A stretch of DNA of 64,000 bases from CAIMWS01 sp964409245 (lineage in GTDB: Bacteria > Verrucomicrobiota > Verrucomicrobiia > Limisphaerales > UBA1319), in contig CAYPCQ010000023.1 in assembly GCA_964409245.1 (NCBI GenBank), positions 1 to 64,000 on the forward strand, read 5' to 3'. Positions 8,484 through 18,259 of the stretch are shown piece after piece; within the stretch, counting starts at the first letter, position 1, and every line of letters starts with the position of its first letter. The notes beneath the pieces are model-generated. The model had not been told where the DNA came from, searched no databases, and saw only the letters and a program-made list of their open reading frames with translations. The position numbers and the translations under genes were made by a program.

Positions 8484-8490
8484 TAGAGGC

Positions 8491-8748
8491 ATGGTGACCT
8501 CAACGCTGACCGACAAAGGACAAACGACCGTGCCGCTGGAAATCCGCGCCGCCTTGGGCGTCGCGCCGCGACAACGCCTGGTCTGGGAAATCCGCAAGGA
8601 TGGTTCGGCGGTGGTGCGGCCGATGTCCAGTGTCACGGAGTTGGCCGGATCCTTGAAATCGGAAGCGCCGTTTACGAGCATTGGCGAGGAAACCGAAGCG
8701 GCCACGGCGGCTTGGGTGGCTGGCTCGGTCAAGCCGGGCCCGCGATGA
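8491..8748 (+). CDS. AbrB/SpoVT-type antitoxin (VapB-like)
   Basis: An 85-residue protein. The first 45 residues form a swapped-hairpin AbrB domain: VTSTLTDKGQTTVPLEIR, then LGVAPRQRLVWEIRKDG, the classic pattern of VapB antitoxins. The C-terminal 40 residues are the usual flexible toxin-binding tail. In the cytoplasm it should neutralise the PIN toxin encoded next and repress the operon. Its stop codon overlaps the toxin start in an ATGA junction, so the two are translationally coupled. Three direct repeats immediately upstream are a plausible operator. Confidence 0.88.
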   Translation: MVTSTLTDKGQTTVPLEIRAALGVAPRQRLVWEIRKDGSAVVRPMSSVTELAGSLKSEAPFTSIGEETEAATAAWVAGSVKPGPR

Positions 8749-9164
8749 ACACGCCCCGGTATCACCTGGACTCGAACATTCTGCTTCGCTTCTTTACCGG
8801 AGAGCCTGCCGCGATGTTCGCCGCTGCCTCAGCGTTGATCGAAAGCGCGGAGCGGGGCGAGGTCGTGCTCGATCTTTCACCGCTGGTGCTGGCCGAAACG
8901 GCCTTCACTCTGGAATCGTTTTTCAAGCGGCCACGAAAAAAAATTGCCGGGACGCTGGTGGAATTCATCCAGCGCTCGGGCGTGCGTCTGGCGGAGAAAG
9001 ACCGCCTGCTGGACGCGTTGGACCGGGTTCAAAAAACCGGCATTCACTTGGTGGACGCGTATCTGGCAGCATCGGCTGCGGAAACCAAATTTCCGGTGGC
9101 CTCTTTTGACCGCGACTTCGACCGATTCCCAGATGTGCAGCGGTTCGAGCCCAAGGCATCCTAA
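8745..9164 (+). CDS. PIN-domain toxin ribonuclease (VapC-like)
   Basis: A 139-residue PIN-domain protein, normal length for VapC. The ATG at 8745 overlaps the antitoxin stop by four bases; a longer upstream start is unlikely. The acidic metal-binding residues are all present: D9 in HLDSNILLRF, E51 in LAETAF, D104 in HLVDAYLA and D122 in FDRDFDRF. The family cuts tRNA or rRNA with Mg2+ or Mn2+ when freed from its antitoxin, halting translation. The specific RNA target cannot be read from sequence. The pair is isolated between non-coding DNA and an Rhs fragment, typical of a mobile toxin-antitoxin cassette. Confidence 0.9.
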   Translation: MNTPRYHLDSNILLRFFTGEPAAMFAAASALIESAERGEVVLDLSPLVLAETAFTLESFFKRPRKKIAGTLVEFIQRSGVRLAEKDRLLDALDRVQKTGIHLVDAYLAASAAETKFPVASFDRDFDRFPDVQRFEPKAS

Positions 9165-9200
9165 AGGGCGTTATGAGGCGCTGGTGTGAGCTTGGACACA

Positions 9201-9914
9201 TCAAGGGGCGGCACTTGGGAGCCGGATACAAATAAAGGTGGCAAGTTCGCACCGGAATTTGGCCAAGGGCAAGGCACGAATGAGGAGCACATCCGTGCGA
9301 TCTGTAACGAATGAGTAACGAAGTCCTTGGCCAAAAGGACCAGCGAGGTTGCTGCGGTTATTTTTTTCCGGCTCCTTGACCCGCCAAGAAGCCCCTGCTG
9401 CGGGGAGCATCCAAGCCTCCGGTGCCACCGGTTGGAGCACGGAAAGTTCCTGGACATTTCCGCCCCGGATAACCCGTGCGTTGGTCATTTGGCTGGCCGC
9501 GTCGTAATAATACCGCACCGTCTCCCCCGCCCGGTTGGCATAGTTGGCCAGGTTGCCCGCCGGATCGCAGGTGAACTGCTCCAGGTCGCTGGCGGCGTAA
9601 TAAATGGCTGTCAACCGGTCGGCGCAGCAATCCTGATAGGCGAACCCGAGCGCGTTGTTGCGCGCGCCCACGATATTGGTCAGCCGATGGAGCTGGTTGT
9701 GCTGGTAACTGACCACCTTTTGCAGCGCGTTGGTCCAGGACGTGAGCCGCCCGCCCGCGTCATACCCGAACAGGCTGGCATGGCGGTTCGGGTCCGTGGC
9801 CTGCGTCCGCCAATCATTGGCGTTCCAGCCGAACGTCCACACCTTGAAAGCGATGGTCATAACCGTTGATTGATTATCTGAATTATACCCCATACTTGAG
9901 AGATTGCCAAGCAC
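9201..9914 (-). pseudogene. Rhs/YD-repeat protein fragment
   Basis: The central part, roughly 9430-9800, encodes recognisable YD/Rhs repeats: DPNRHASLFGYDAGGRLTSW, VVSYQHNQLHRLTNI, FTCDPAGNLANYANRAGE and VRYYYDAASQMTN. Intact Rhs proteins are usually well over 1000 residues, whereas this open frame is 237, lacks any signal or secretion domain, and has no toxin tip. Both ends change into sequence without repeat character. I read it as a remnant of a larger Rhs gene or a displaced Rhs cassette end, next to the VapBC pair. The 3' portion (9201-9400) may be a genome-specific repeat, but I cannot test that here. Confidence 0.65.
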
Positions 9915-10600
9915 GTTGATGATCTGCCAATTGAAAATAAACGGACTCTATGTGATCCCCTGCCTTCACCTCCCTGGCAGGCGGATGCTATTGCTGGCTA
10001 TTCAAAACGCAGCGTTCGGCCTTAATGCAAGTTCTTGAGCTGAGACCATCCCCGCACTTTTACTCAATGGAGCCCACCGAGTCCATGGAAGGCTGGCGTT
10101 CCGGCCTGGTTTTCGCCATGCTCTGATCAGCGGGTATCCCTTCCGCTGCCCGCTGGCGCCGCGAGCGGGTTCAGCGGTCACGGCTATGAATATGAATGGA
10201 AAAACGGACCAGGCGGCTGACGCCATCCACAAACCACGCATCGGCTGGCTCCACTCGGGCGCCCAGCCGGAAGCCATTCTGGTGATCACAGGCGAATACA
10301 ATGTGGCCACTTTCCCCGCCGCGCTATGCGCTGAGATCGGCCGCTGCCTGCGCCGGATCAGGATGGCTGCCTTCGGGATGTTCACCTTCCTTGCACCTGG
10401 TTCCACCTGATTCCACATCCGGGCATTTCACCCCCCCTCGCCGGGGTCGGCCAAATCAATCAGGATGCCCCCCCTTGGAATCAAGAATCGCCAGGTTTTG
10501 GCCAGGAACGTCGGTTCACCAACGCCGCCACCGTGATCCATTGGCGGCGGATGGGGGTGGATTGGAGCGCATCGGTTCAAAAATGGTACCGTAGGATGCA
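9915..10600. other. Intergenic stretch without a supported gene
   Basis: About 690 bp between the Rhs fragment and the FHA protein. Short frames exist on both strands, but none has a ribosome site, a recognisable family motif or convincing protein composition. It probably includes more debris of the Rhs region. Confidence 0.5.
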
Positions 10601-10714
10601 ATGGATAAGCTGGACTTCGCACTGGAATCGGCAACTCGTGGGTCGCCGCGCGCCCAAAAAAAAGTGTCGGCCAAAAAAAGTGGACGGCCATCCAAAGCGG
10701 GAATAACGTGTGGC

Positions 10715-11347
10715 ATGCCCAAACTTGTGTTAAAACTAGGAGGACGGGTGTTCCAGAATTACGACCTTAAACCAGGGGTGAACCGTTTTGGCCGCGCGCT
10801 GACCAATGACTGCCGGCTGGAGGACGCAAGCGTTTCGGGCTACCATTGCGAAATAGTGTTTGAGAATGGAACGGTGCTGATCCGCGACCTGGACTCCACC
10901 AATGGCACCTACCTCGATGGCAAATTGACGAAGGAATCCGTTTTCCTGACCGGCCAGACCCTGAAGATCGGCTTGATCGAAATCGGCCTCGACGGTCCGC
11001 CGGCCCATGTGGCCGTGCAGCCGCTGCCGCTGCCGGACCAGGGGCCGGTGCCCACTTTGATGACCGATGGCACACCGTGCTGTTTGAACCACCCGGGGGT
11101 GCGGGCCAGCCTGGCCTGCGAGCAGTGCGCCCAATTCTATTGCGAAAGCTGCGCGCGCCACCTGCGGGTGGTGGGCAAGCCGATGCGCGCTTTCTGCCCG
11201 GCGTGCAGCGGTATTTGTTCCCCCTGCAGCCCGCTCAAAGCCCCCAGCGCCTTGCAGAATATTCTGGTGAAATCCATCGTTACCGGCTTGAAGCGCACCT
11301 TCCAGATCTTCACCCGGCCGCCCCGGTCCCACTCGCGCCGCAAATGA
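10715..11347 (+). CDS. FHA-domain protein with C-terminal B-box-like zinc finger
   Basis: A 210-residue cytoplasmic protein from the ATG giving MPKLVLKLGG; an in-frame ATG at 10601 would add 38 basic, low-complexity residues. Residues 1-90 are a forkhead-associated domain that binds phosphothreonine, with all core positions: G26-R27, S41, H44, and N63-G64 in DLDSTNGTYLDG. Residues 120-171 form a cysteine/histidine cluster resembling a B-box or double zinc finger: C122, C123, H126, C135, C138, C143, C146, H149, C161, C164, C168, C171. The last 35 residues are basic. A phosphopeptide reader joined to a zinc-binding module suggests a signalling adaptor; its kinase partner is not in the window. 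Confidence 0.88.
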   Translation: MPKLVLKLGGRVFQNYDLKPGVNRFGRALTNDCRLEDASVSGYHCEIVFENGTVLIRDLDSTNGTYLDGKLTKESVFLTGQTLKIGLIEIGLDGPPAHVAVQPLPLPDQGPVPTLMTDGTPCCLNHPGVRASLACEQCAQFYCESCARHLRVVGKPMRAFCPACSGICSPCSPLKAPSALQNILVKSIVTGLKRTFQIFTRPPRSHSRRK

Positions 11348-11389
11348 GGCCGGGGGAATCCCTGTTCCACCCGGCTCCCGCCGGCCAGC

Positions 11390-14329
11390 TCAGCGTTTGG
11401 GCAGCGCCTTGATCCCCAGGCCATCCGGGCCGGCCCCGATCAGCCCGGCGGTGTTGGTTTGCGCGCCGCCCAGCTCCCGCAAGGCTTCCGCCAGGCCGGT
11501 GAACACCCCCGAGGCTTCCCCCCAGCTGGGATGCGTGCGCATGGCGGATTGGGGATGGCCCTCATGGTCGATGTTCTCCGGGCCCAGGCCGGTGGGGTAA
11601 ACATTGGGATGCCGGTAGATGCCCAGGGACTTGTGCAACGGGTGGTTGATGAGGACGACTGAGGAACGGGCGGCAGCGAGGCCGCGCTCCAGGAGATCCT
11701 GCCGGCCCAGGGTTTTGCCATACCAGAGGAACGGCCGCACGGCATCGGCCTGGCGCGCGTCGAGCATGGTGGCGGTGTCGCTGTTGTCCACGGTGAAACC
11801 GCCAAAAGGAAAGGCCGTGTAGATGAAATGGGGATCCCAGACACACTGGCTGAAGCTGAGATAATCAAGGCAGCGCTCCCCATCGCGCAACCAGCGGGTG
11901 TCCCCATCGGCGCGGTGCAGGGCGGCGAAGCCTTCGGCGGCCCAGAACAGGCAGAGGTTGCCCCGGTAATACTGGTTTTGCCACTCATCCCGCAGCAGGG
12001 AATATGGCTTGGCCCCGCAGGAGAGGGACTGCTCGAGGTCGATCCACTTGGCGCCCGGCAGGATTTCCCGCTCCAGGTATTCCGCGATGCGCCGGGCGCC
12101 CCGCAGGCAGTCCTCCCGGCCGGTGGCATTGTGCATCTCCGCCAGGAACCAGAGGCTGGCTGCCGGGTGCGCGCTGTCCAGCAGGATGGGGGAGGGCTGC
12201 ATCCCCACGGTCACAAACGCGGGCACGCGCCCCCGCTCGTCGATGGCGGTCAGGAGCCAGTCAGCGTAGGGGGTGAGGAACCCGACGATGCGGGCGTCCT
12301 TTTCTCCGCGCAAATGGAAATCGAGCAGGTGGGCGCCGGTTTTGCCCAGTGTGGCGAGGTCGTAGGATTTGGCGTCCCGGAGGAACAAGCGGTTTTCGCC
12401 GTGGGGGGGATCGGTGAAGCTGAGGCCCCAGCGGCGCGTGCTGGCGCTGTAAACCGTGGCGAAGAGCCCTTGCGGATTGCGCGGGGCCGCCAGGCAGAAA
12501 TTGATGATGCGGTGGGCGTTTTCCACCAGCTTGGGCTCGTTCATTCGCCGACCCCAGTAGAGGAAGCCCAGCGCCTCGCGGGCATTGCTCCAAAAAACCG
12601 AGTTATGGATCACATCATTCCACCAGGGGATGGACGATCGGAAGCCGCCCATGGGCTGGCCATCCGTCTCCCACTCCAGCCAGGAGCCGTGGTCCGCGTA
12701 GCCGGGCAGGGGGGCGTCCAGGGGTCCGCCCGGAACCTCGAACAACTTGGACGGATCCCGGGGGTCGCGGCGGGGATTGAAAGCGGCGGCATAAACCAGC
12801 CGCCAGTATTCCGCGGCGGGCATCGCCAGGTGCGGCCGGTTCTGGAAGACCGCGTGGCCGTAGCGCTCCCATTGCAGGCGGGACACGCGCTGGAAGCCGG
12901 CCTGTCCGGGGACGTCCGCGCCGGCGAACAGGCTGAAGGCATACCCCACGCGGTTGGAGCTCAAGGTGCGGATCAGCGAGCCGTCGTTCACCCGCTGGTA
13001 GCGGATATGGTGGCCGATGATGGAATCCAGCAGGCCGTAGCAGAACAGCGGCTGCGGCGTGAGCCCGGAGCGGACGTTCAGGTCGATGCCCGCTGGCATG
13101 GTGTAGCGGTCCTCCTCCACGGGGACGGAAAAGATATTGCGCGGGATGCGCGTGGTCCGCCGCGCGTCCGGGGACACCACCCGGCAGCGGTTGATCGCCT
13201 CCAGGTCCGGCGCCAGCGCCGCGAACAAGCCGCCCTCCTGCAGGATGACCGCCGGGGCATGGAAAGCGCGGTCGCCGGTGATCTGGTCGCGGCCCGGCCC
13301 GGCGCGGGGATCGTCGAATTTCTGGCCGGGCGAATGGATGAATTCCGGGGGATGGTCCAGGTTGAAGGTGAAGGCCGAGAGCAGGTATTCCAGCCGGGCC
13401 GGTGTGCCCGGCAGGCAGGCCTCAACGTTTACCTGGAACCAGGTCTCGCCCCGCCGCAGCCGGAGGGTCTCCACGATGGCCGCCCCCTGGTGTTCCATCG
13501 TGAGCTCCACCGCTTCCTCCTCGCCGGAGCCGCCGGGCAGCGCCTGCACCCGCCCCGGCCGGGCAGTGACGAGGTGCCGATAAGGATTCAAAGTGTCATC
13601 GAACAACGCCACCGGTTCCTGGTGGGGTGAAAGCGCCGTGAAGACGATGTCATCCACGTTGATGTGGCCCCAGCCGCCCGTGGCGTCGTCCACGATTTCC
13701 AGCCGCGCTTCCCGGCCCCGGTATTCGGCGGCATCCCACCACCGGTCCCAGAGCGTTTCGTCGTCGAGGCCGGTCGCCGTGCGGACGGTCTGCCCGGCCA
13801 CGACCAGGTTGATGCAGGCTTTGCCGGGCTGGTTGCCGCCGCCGATTTTGAAACGGATGAAATCCTTTGTGATCGTGAATGGCCGGGATACCAGGCGGCC
13901 GGTGAGCTGGTCATTCCCCCGCCAGGAATTGGCCAGGCCTTGGCCGCCGTAACCGCGGATTGTCTGCTGGCCCGGGAACGCGCCCGCCGCCGGGTCCGGG
14001 CCGAAAGCCTCGCCCTGGGTGGTCCACCGGCCATAGCCGTGCTCGAAATCCTCGAACACGGAAGCCTCGGCGCGCCGTTCTTCAAATTGGTTTCCGGGCG
14101 AAAAAGACTCCGCCACCAGCACCCAATCCACCCCCCGCCGGGCCAGGAACTGCCGGCTGATCCGGCGGGGCTGGGAATCCAGGCGGGCCTTGACCAGGCC
14201 GTTCTCCAGCTCCAGCCCGCCGCCCTGGCGGGTGATCCGCACGGGCGGCGCCTCGGCGGCCCGCGCGGCCGCGCATACGAACACCGCGAGCAGGAGGCTC
14301 GCGGTGGCTTTCCCTGCGGGAATGGTCAT
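11390..14329 (-). CDS. Secreted glycosidase-like protein with beta-sandwich and alpha/alpha-barrel regions
   Basis: A 979-residue exported protein with a clear signal peptide (LLLAVFVCAAARAAEA). Residues about 90-235 hold a beta-sandwich with IRGYGGQGLANSW, FKIGGGNQPGKACINLVV and GHINVDDIVFTAL, similar to a domain found beside GH32-type and other carbohydrate enzymes. Residues about 250-520 are beta-rich. Residues about 560-960 are helical with repeated hairpins (YWGRRMNEPKLVENAHRI, WFLAEMHNATGRED, LFWAAEGFAALH), as expected for an (alpha/alpha)6 toroid used by many glycosidases and polysaccharide lyases. No catalytic pair could be assigned. It lies directly downstream of the three-LamG gene on the same strand, 49 bp apart across a strong hairpin, so the two are probably co-transcribed and act on an external glycan. 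Confidence 0.8.
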   Translation of the reverse strand: MTIPAGKATASLLLAVFVCAAARAAEAPPVRITRQGGGLELENGLVKARLDSQPRRISRQFLARRGVDWVLVAESFSPGNQFEERRAEASVFEDFEHGYGRWTTQGEAFGPDPAAGAFPGQQTIRGYGGQGLANSWRGNDQLTGRLVSRPFTITKDFIRFKIGGGNQPGKACINLVVAGQTVRTATGLDDETLWDRWWDAAEYRGREARLEIVDDATGGWGHINVDDIVFTALSPHQEPVALFDDTLNPYRHLVTARPGRVQALPGGSGEEEAVELTMEHQGAAIVETLRLRRGETWFQVNVEACLPGTPARLEYLLSAFTFNLDHPPEFIHSPGQKFDDPRAGPGRDQITGDRAFHAPAVILQEGGLFAALAPDLEAINRCRVVSPDARRTTRIPRNIFSVPVEEDRYTMPAGIDLNVRSGLTPQPLFCYGLLDSIIGHHIRYQRVNDGSLIRTLSSNRVGYAFSLFAGADVPGQAGFQRVSRLQWERYGHAVFQNRPHLAMPAAEYWRLVYAAAFNPRRDPRDPSKLFEVPGGPLDAPLPGYADHGSWLEWETDGQPMGGFRSSIPWWNDVIHNSVFWSNAREALGFLYWGRRMNEPKLVENAHRIINFCLAAPRNPQGLFATVYSASTRRWGLSFTDPPHGENRLFLRDAKSYDLATLGKTGAHLLDFHLRGEKDARIVGFLTPYADWLLTAIDERGRVPAFVTVGMQPSPILLDSAHPAASLWFLAEMHNATGREDCLRGARRIAEYLEREILPGAKWIDLEQSLSCGAKPYSLLRDEWQNQYYRGNLCLFWAAEGFAALHRADGDTRWLRDGERCLDYLSFSQCVWDPHFIYTAFPFGGFTVDNSDTATMLDARQADAVRPFLWYGKTLGRQDLLERGLAAARSSVVLINHPLHKSLGIYRHPNVYPTGLGPENIDHEGHPQSAMRTHPSWGEASGVFTGLAEALRELGGAQTNTAGLIGAGPDGLGIKALPKR

Positions 14330-14343
14330 GCCCGGTTGGCGCC

Positions 14344-14366
14344 GCCGGGAGGGGAACCCTCCCGGC
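14344..14366. repeat. Perfect 10-bp stem hairpin between two minus-strand genes
   Basis: GCCGGGAGGG, triloop GAA, CCCTCCCGGC. There is no T-tract on either side, so it is not a standard terminator. Between two same-strand genes it may stabilise or process the transcript. Confidence 0.6.
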
Positions 14367-14378
14367 AGGCGGCAGCGG

Positions 14379-17300
14379 TTAATCCTTCTTCAGGCGGAAG
14401 AAGGAATTGCCCGTGGCGATGGGCACCAGCACCTGGTTGGTGTTGGCGCTGGCCGACACTTTGGTCCACGCCGGGGTGGTCAGGTTGGTGGCGGATTCCA
14501 GCATCAGCCCGGCAATCCCCGCCGGCCAGGCCAGGGTGAGCTGGTTGCCGGAGCGGCTGTAAGTGAGCTGCGGCGCGGCCGCCGGCGCACCCACCAGCGC
14601 CTGGTAATGGGCCAGGATCGCCCCCGCGCTCAGCGCCTCGCTGTAAAAGGCCACTTCGTCCATCGTGCCCACCCAGCCTTCAGCGATGGCGCCCGAGGAG
14701 GACGAGCCGATCTGCGTGGACAAGCCGGAGCCATTGCCCAGGGGCACCGATCCGGTATAGGCGAGCTGGCCATCCCAGTAAACTTTCCAGGCCCCGCCTT
14801 CAAAGACGGAGGCGAACATGTGCCAATTGGTGCCGGCCGCCGGGATGGGGGCAATCCCCACCTGGCTGCCGTTCCAGAACGCGATCTGGTTTTTCGCCTG
14901 CATCATATGGATGCTCCAGCGCGTCGGCCCGCCATCCCGGTCCGCGAACACGCAGGGGTTATACGCCGGGGGCGCGCTGGGATCCCACTCCGCCCGCAGC
15001 CAGCACTCGGCGGTTCCCGAGCCGCTGGTGAAGTCGAACGCTTCCACCAGCCCCATGCCGGACATGCCCGTGCCCGGCAGCGCCAGGCCCTGGGCCACCC
15101 CGCCCACGCCGGCTGCAAAGCTGGCGTCTCCGGCCACGGTGCCGTGGTTGGAGGCTTTCGAGTCGTTCGCATCGCTGTTGTCGAAGGTGTAGTACGAGAT
15201 CAGGCTGCCTTCCTGGCGGACGGCGGCCTGGTATTTGGCGAGCGCGGGCGTCACCACCGTGAGCACCGCGTTGCTGCTGTCCACCTGGGCCGCCGCATTG
15301 GAAACCTGCACCCGGTAGGAGCCGCTATCCCCGGCCGCCAGGCTGGCGAAGGCCAGCGCGCTATTGGTTGCCTTCGGGATGGCCGCGCCGTTCTTGAACC
15401 ATTGATAGGCCAGGTCCGCACCCCGGACGCTGACGGTGAGGTTGCAGGCCTCCCCGGCGAAAAAGCTGCCGCCGGTGGGCTGGGTCGTGATCACCGGCGG
15501 ATCGCCCGCGATGAAAGCGGTGTAATGGGCCAGGATACTGGCACTGCTTAAGGCGGTGCTGTAAAAGGCGAATTCGTCCAAAGCCCCGACCCAGCGTTCC
15601 TGGCCGGCAATGGACGAGGAGCCCAGCTGCACCGGCAATCCCGGCGTGCCAAAAGCCTGCAGGTCCGAGCCCGCCAGCTGGCCATCCCAATAGACTGTCC
15701 AGGCCGTGCCGGAACCATCCTCCGAAGGCGCCAGGGTCATGGCAAAATAGTGCCAGTTGGTCGAGGCGTCGGGGATGTTGACGATGGCCACCCGGGATCC
15801 GTTCCAATAGGCAATTTGGTTCTTGGCCACCATCATGTGGATGCTCCAATTCACCGGCCCGCCGTCCCGGGCCGCGGCGATGGTTGGATTGTATCCGGGG
15901 CTGGCGATCCAGTCGGCCCGGATCCAGCCTTCCACGGTGCCCAACCCGTCGAGGAAATCAAAGGCCTCGACCACCCCCAAATCCACATGGCTTCGTCCAT
16001 CCACCACGGCCGCTTTGGCGGGATCACCGCCCACGCCCGTCCCCATCACCACCGCCCCGCTCAGGGAACCGGGATGTGCCCCTTTGAAGTCCCGGGCATC
16101 GCCGTAGTCGAAGGAATAGCTGGAAATCAGGCTCGATTCCGCCCGCACCGCGCTTTGATAGCGCGTCAATTTGGCCGGCAACTGGTTGGATACCACCACG
16201 CTCACGGTGTCGCTTTGCACCGTGGCGGTCGGGTTGCTCACCTTCACGTAGTAGTTGCCGGCATCGGAGGCGGCCAAACTGCTGAAACTCAGCCCTGCCC
16301 GGGTGCCAGCCGGCACCGCGGTGTTGTTATGGAACCATTGGTAAACCAGGTCGGGTCCGGTGGCCTGCACGGCCAGCTGGCAGTTGCCGCCCACCAGGTA
16401 AATCCCGCCCACCGGCTGGGTGGTGATCACCGGCGGATCGCCCGCGATGTAGGCCTTGTATTGGTCCAGCAAATCGCTTTCGGTGAGGGCCCGGCCAAAA
16501 AAGGCCACTTCATCCATGGCGCCGACCCAGATTTCCGTGCCCGCGGGGGTCGAGGAACCCAGCTGCGTGGGGGCGATGGGATTGGCGCCGATCGACACCG
16601 TCGCGCTGGCCATGAGAATCCCATCCCAGTAAACCGACCACCCGCCGGCGTCGAACACCACCGCCGCCAGGTGCCAGTTCGTGCCGGCGTTGGGGATGTT
16701 GAGCCAGGATACCTGGCTCCCATTCCAAAGCCCGATCTGGGTCTTGTCGATGCTCAGGTGGATGCTGTAGTTCACGCCGGCACTGTCGCGGGCGGCGAAG
16801 AGCGTCGGGTTATAGCCGGGGCTCGCCACCCACCCGGCTTTGATCCAGGCCTCGGCGGTGCCGGTGCCAGAGGGGAAATCAAACGCCTCGATCTCGCCCA
16901 AATTCACGTGGCCGCTCCCGGTGAACGCCAGCCCCTGGGAGGCGCCGCCCCCAATGCCTTCCCCAAATCCCAATGGCCCCTGCAGGGTGCCGTGGTTGGC
17001 GCCTTTGGAATCCGCGGCCGTCAGGCCGTCAAAGCTGTAGAGGGATATCAGGCTGCTTTCCTTGCGGACTTGCGTCTCATAATTCACCACCCGGGCGGGC
17101 AACGCCGTGACCACCTGTACCACCGCCACTTCGCTCGTGGCTTTGCCCACCGCATTGGAAGCCACCACGTAATAGGCGCCCGCGTCGGTGAGCGCCAGCT
17201 TGGGAATGGTCAGCGTGGCCGACGTCGCCCCAAAGATCACGTTGCTGTTCTTGTACCATTGGCAAACAGGCTTCGTCCCACCGGCCGTGACCGACAGCGT

Positions 17301-18092
17301 TAGCGGGATGTCGGCGAGGAAGGTTCCCCCCACCGGCTGCGCAATGATGGTGGGTGGGTTGACCGCCAGAATATCCACCGCCAGGCCGGACAAACGCGCC
17401 ACGCCGGCGCCGAGTGGCTGGCCCTCCAGCACGATCGTGATGTCGCTGCTGCCGGCGGTGATGTCCCACGATTGGTACGTCGTGTAGCCCGCGGTTTTCA
17501 CCAGCCCCGGATCGCCGCTGATCTCCGTCACCGGCCCGGTCCCGTCATCCACGGTGATCTGCTGCCCGCTGGGATCGTTAAAGGTCGCTTCATTGGGATT
17601 GTTCCCCAGGATCAGCGTGAGCCGGATCGCGGGGGAATTGGTGCGCTTCAAGGTCAGCGACATGGCCTCCGGGGTGCCCGGCGACCGCAGGATGGCTGCG
17701 CCGGTCAAGCCCGTGGATTGCGGCACCGTGTCCAGCGTGCCGAAATTGCCCCCGGAACCGCCCCAGGAACGGCCCCGCTGGGCCGGGTCGGTGAACCACA
17801 GGCTGAAATTGGTCAGGGTATTGATGGCATCCGCGCTCGCGGTGATCAAATTCCCTCCCACCAGGAAGGGATCCACATATCCGCTCCGTTTGCCGGCCGC
17901 GAGGAAATACCCATACGAGCCGTAGAGGTTGTCGCCATCGAGGTCATTGGGCTTCACCACGCCCGGGCTGCGCCATTTGGCGTCCGTGTTCAAATCGTTG
18001 CCCACGAAGGTTACTTTGGCTTGGGCAGGCACACTGCTCAGAAGGCAAGCCGCGGCCAGATAAAAGAGGCATTTGTTCAGTATTGGGTTCAT
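14379..18092 (-). CDS. Secreted protein with three Ig-like and three LamG domains
   Basis: A 1237-residue exported protein. I chose the ATG at 18092, which follows a GAGGAA ribosome site and opens a good signal peptide (FYLAAACLLSSVPAQA); the frame extends further upstream without gene-like sequence. After an N-terminal beta-rich region (about 30-235) it has three repeats of Ig-like domain plus LamG domain (Ig about 240-335, 550-637, 864-950; LamG about 337-550, 640-860, 950-1163). Each LamG starts with a phrase like SLISLYSFD and ends with MDEVAFF. The C-terminal 60 residues form the FFRL-ending tail common on secreted Verrucomicrobiota proteins. It likely binds carbohydrate or host/particle surfaces. 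The glycosidase-like gene follows on the same strand. Confidence 0.9.
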   Translation of the reverse strand: MNPILNKCLFYLAAACLLSSVPAQAKVTFVGNDLNTDAKWRSPGVVKPNDLDGDNLYGSYGYFLAAGKRSGYVDPFLVGGNLITASADAINTLTNFSLWFTDPAQRGRSWGGSGGNFGTLDTVPQSTGLTGAAILRSPGTPEAMSLTLKRTNSPAIRLTLILGNNPNEATFNDPSGQQITVDDGTGPVTEISGDPGLVKTAGYTTYQSWDITAGSSDITIVLEGQPLGAGVARLSGLAVDILAVNPPTIIAQPVGGTFLADIPLTLSVTAGGTKPVCQWYKNSNVIFGATSATLTIPKLALTDAGAYYVVASNAVGKATSEVAVVQVVTALPARVVNYETQVRKESSLISLYSFDGLTAADSKGANHGTLQGPLGFGEGIGGGASQGLAFTGSGHVNLGEIEAFDFPSGTGTAEAWIKAGWVASPGYNPTLFAARDSAGVNYSIHLSIDKTQIGLWNGSQVSWLNIPNAGTNWHLAAVVFDAGGWSVYWDGILMASATVSIGANPIAPTQLGSSTPAGTEIWVGAMDEVAFFGRALTESDLLDQYKAYIAGDPPVITTQPVGGIYLVGGNCQLAVQATGPDLVYQWFHNNTAVPAGTRAGLSFSSLAASDAGNYYVKVSNPTATVQSDTVSVVVSNQLPAKLTRYQSAVRAESSLISSYSFDYGDARDFKGAHPGSLSGAVVMGTGVGGDPAKAAVVDGRSHVDLGVVEAFDFLDGLGTVEGWIRADWIASPGYNPTIAAARDGGPVNWSIHMMVAKNQIAYWNGSRVAIVNIPDASTNWHYFAMTLAPSEDGSGTAWTVYWDGQLAGSDLQAFGTPGLPVQLGSSSIAGQERWVGALDEFAFYSTALSSASILAHYTAFIAGDPPVITTQPTGGSFFAGEACNLTVSVRGADLAYQWFKNGAAIPKATNSALAFASLAAGDSGSYRVQVSNAAAQVDSSNAVLTVVTPALAKYQAAVRQEGSLISYYTFDNSDANDSKASNHGTVAGDASFAAGVGGVAQGLALPGTGMSGMGLVEAFDFTSGSGTAECWLRAEWDPSAPPAYNPCVFADRDGGPTRWSIHMMQAKNQIAFWNGSQVGIAPIPAAGTNWHMFASVFEGGAWKVYWDGQLAYTGSVPLGNGSGLSTQIGSSSSGAIAEGWVGTMDEVAFYSEALSAGAILAHYQALVGAPAAAPQLTYSRSGNQLTLAWPAGIAGLMLESATNLTTPAWTKVSASANTNQVLVPIATGNSFFRLKKD

Positions 18093-18259
18093 ATCCATTT
18101 CCTCAAGTTTGATTCGGAGGCCATAATACTCCCGTGTGGACTCCGCTGCAATAACAATAAAAGGCTGGATGCCCTTCCCGGGCGAACAGTTACTTTTGGC
18201 GCGCCGCGTGCCATCCATCATGCCAGCCGCCCGTGTGCGGAGGTCCGGCCGGGCGCAGG

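Noticed and set aside
11828..13630. A 600-codon plus-strand open frame
   Set aside because: Antisense to the secreted glycosidase-like gene, which has a signal peptide and coherent domains.
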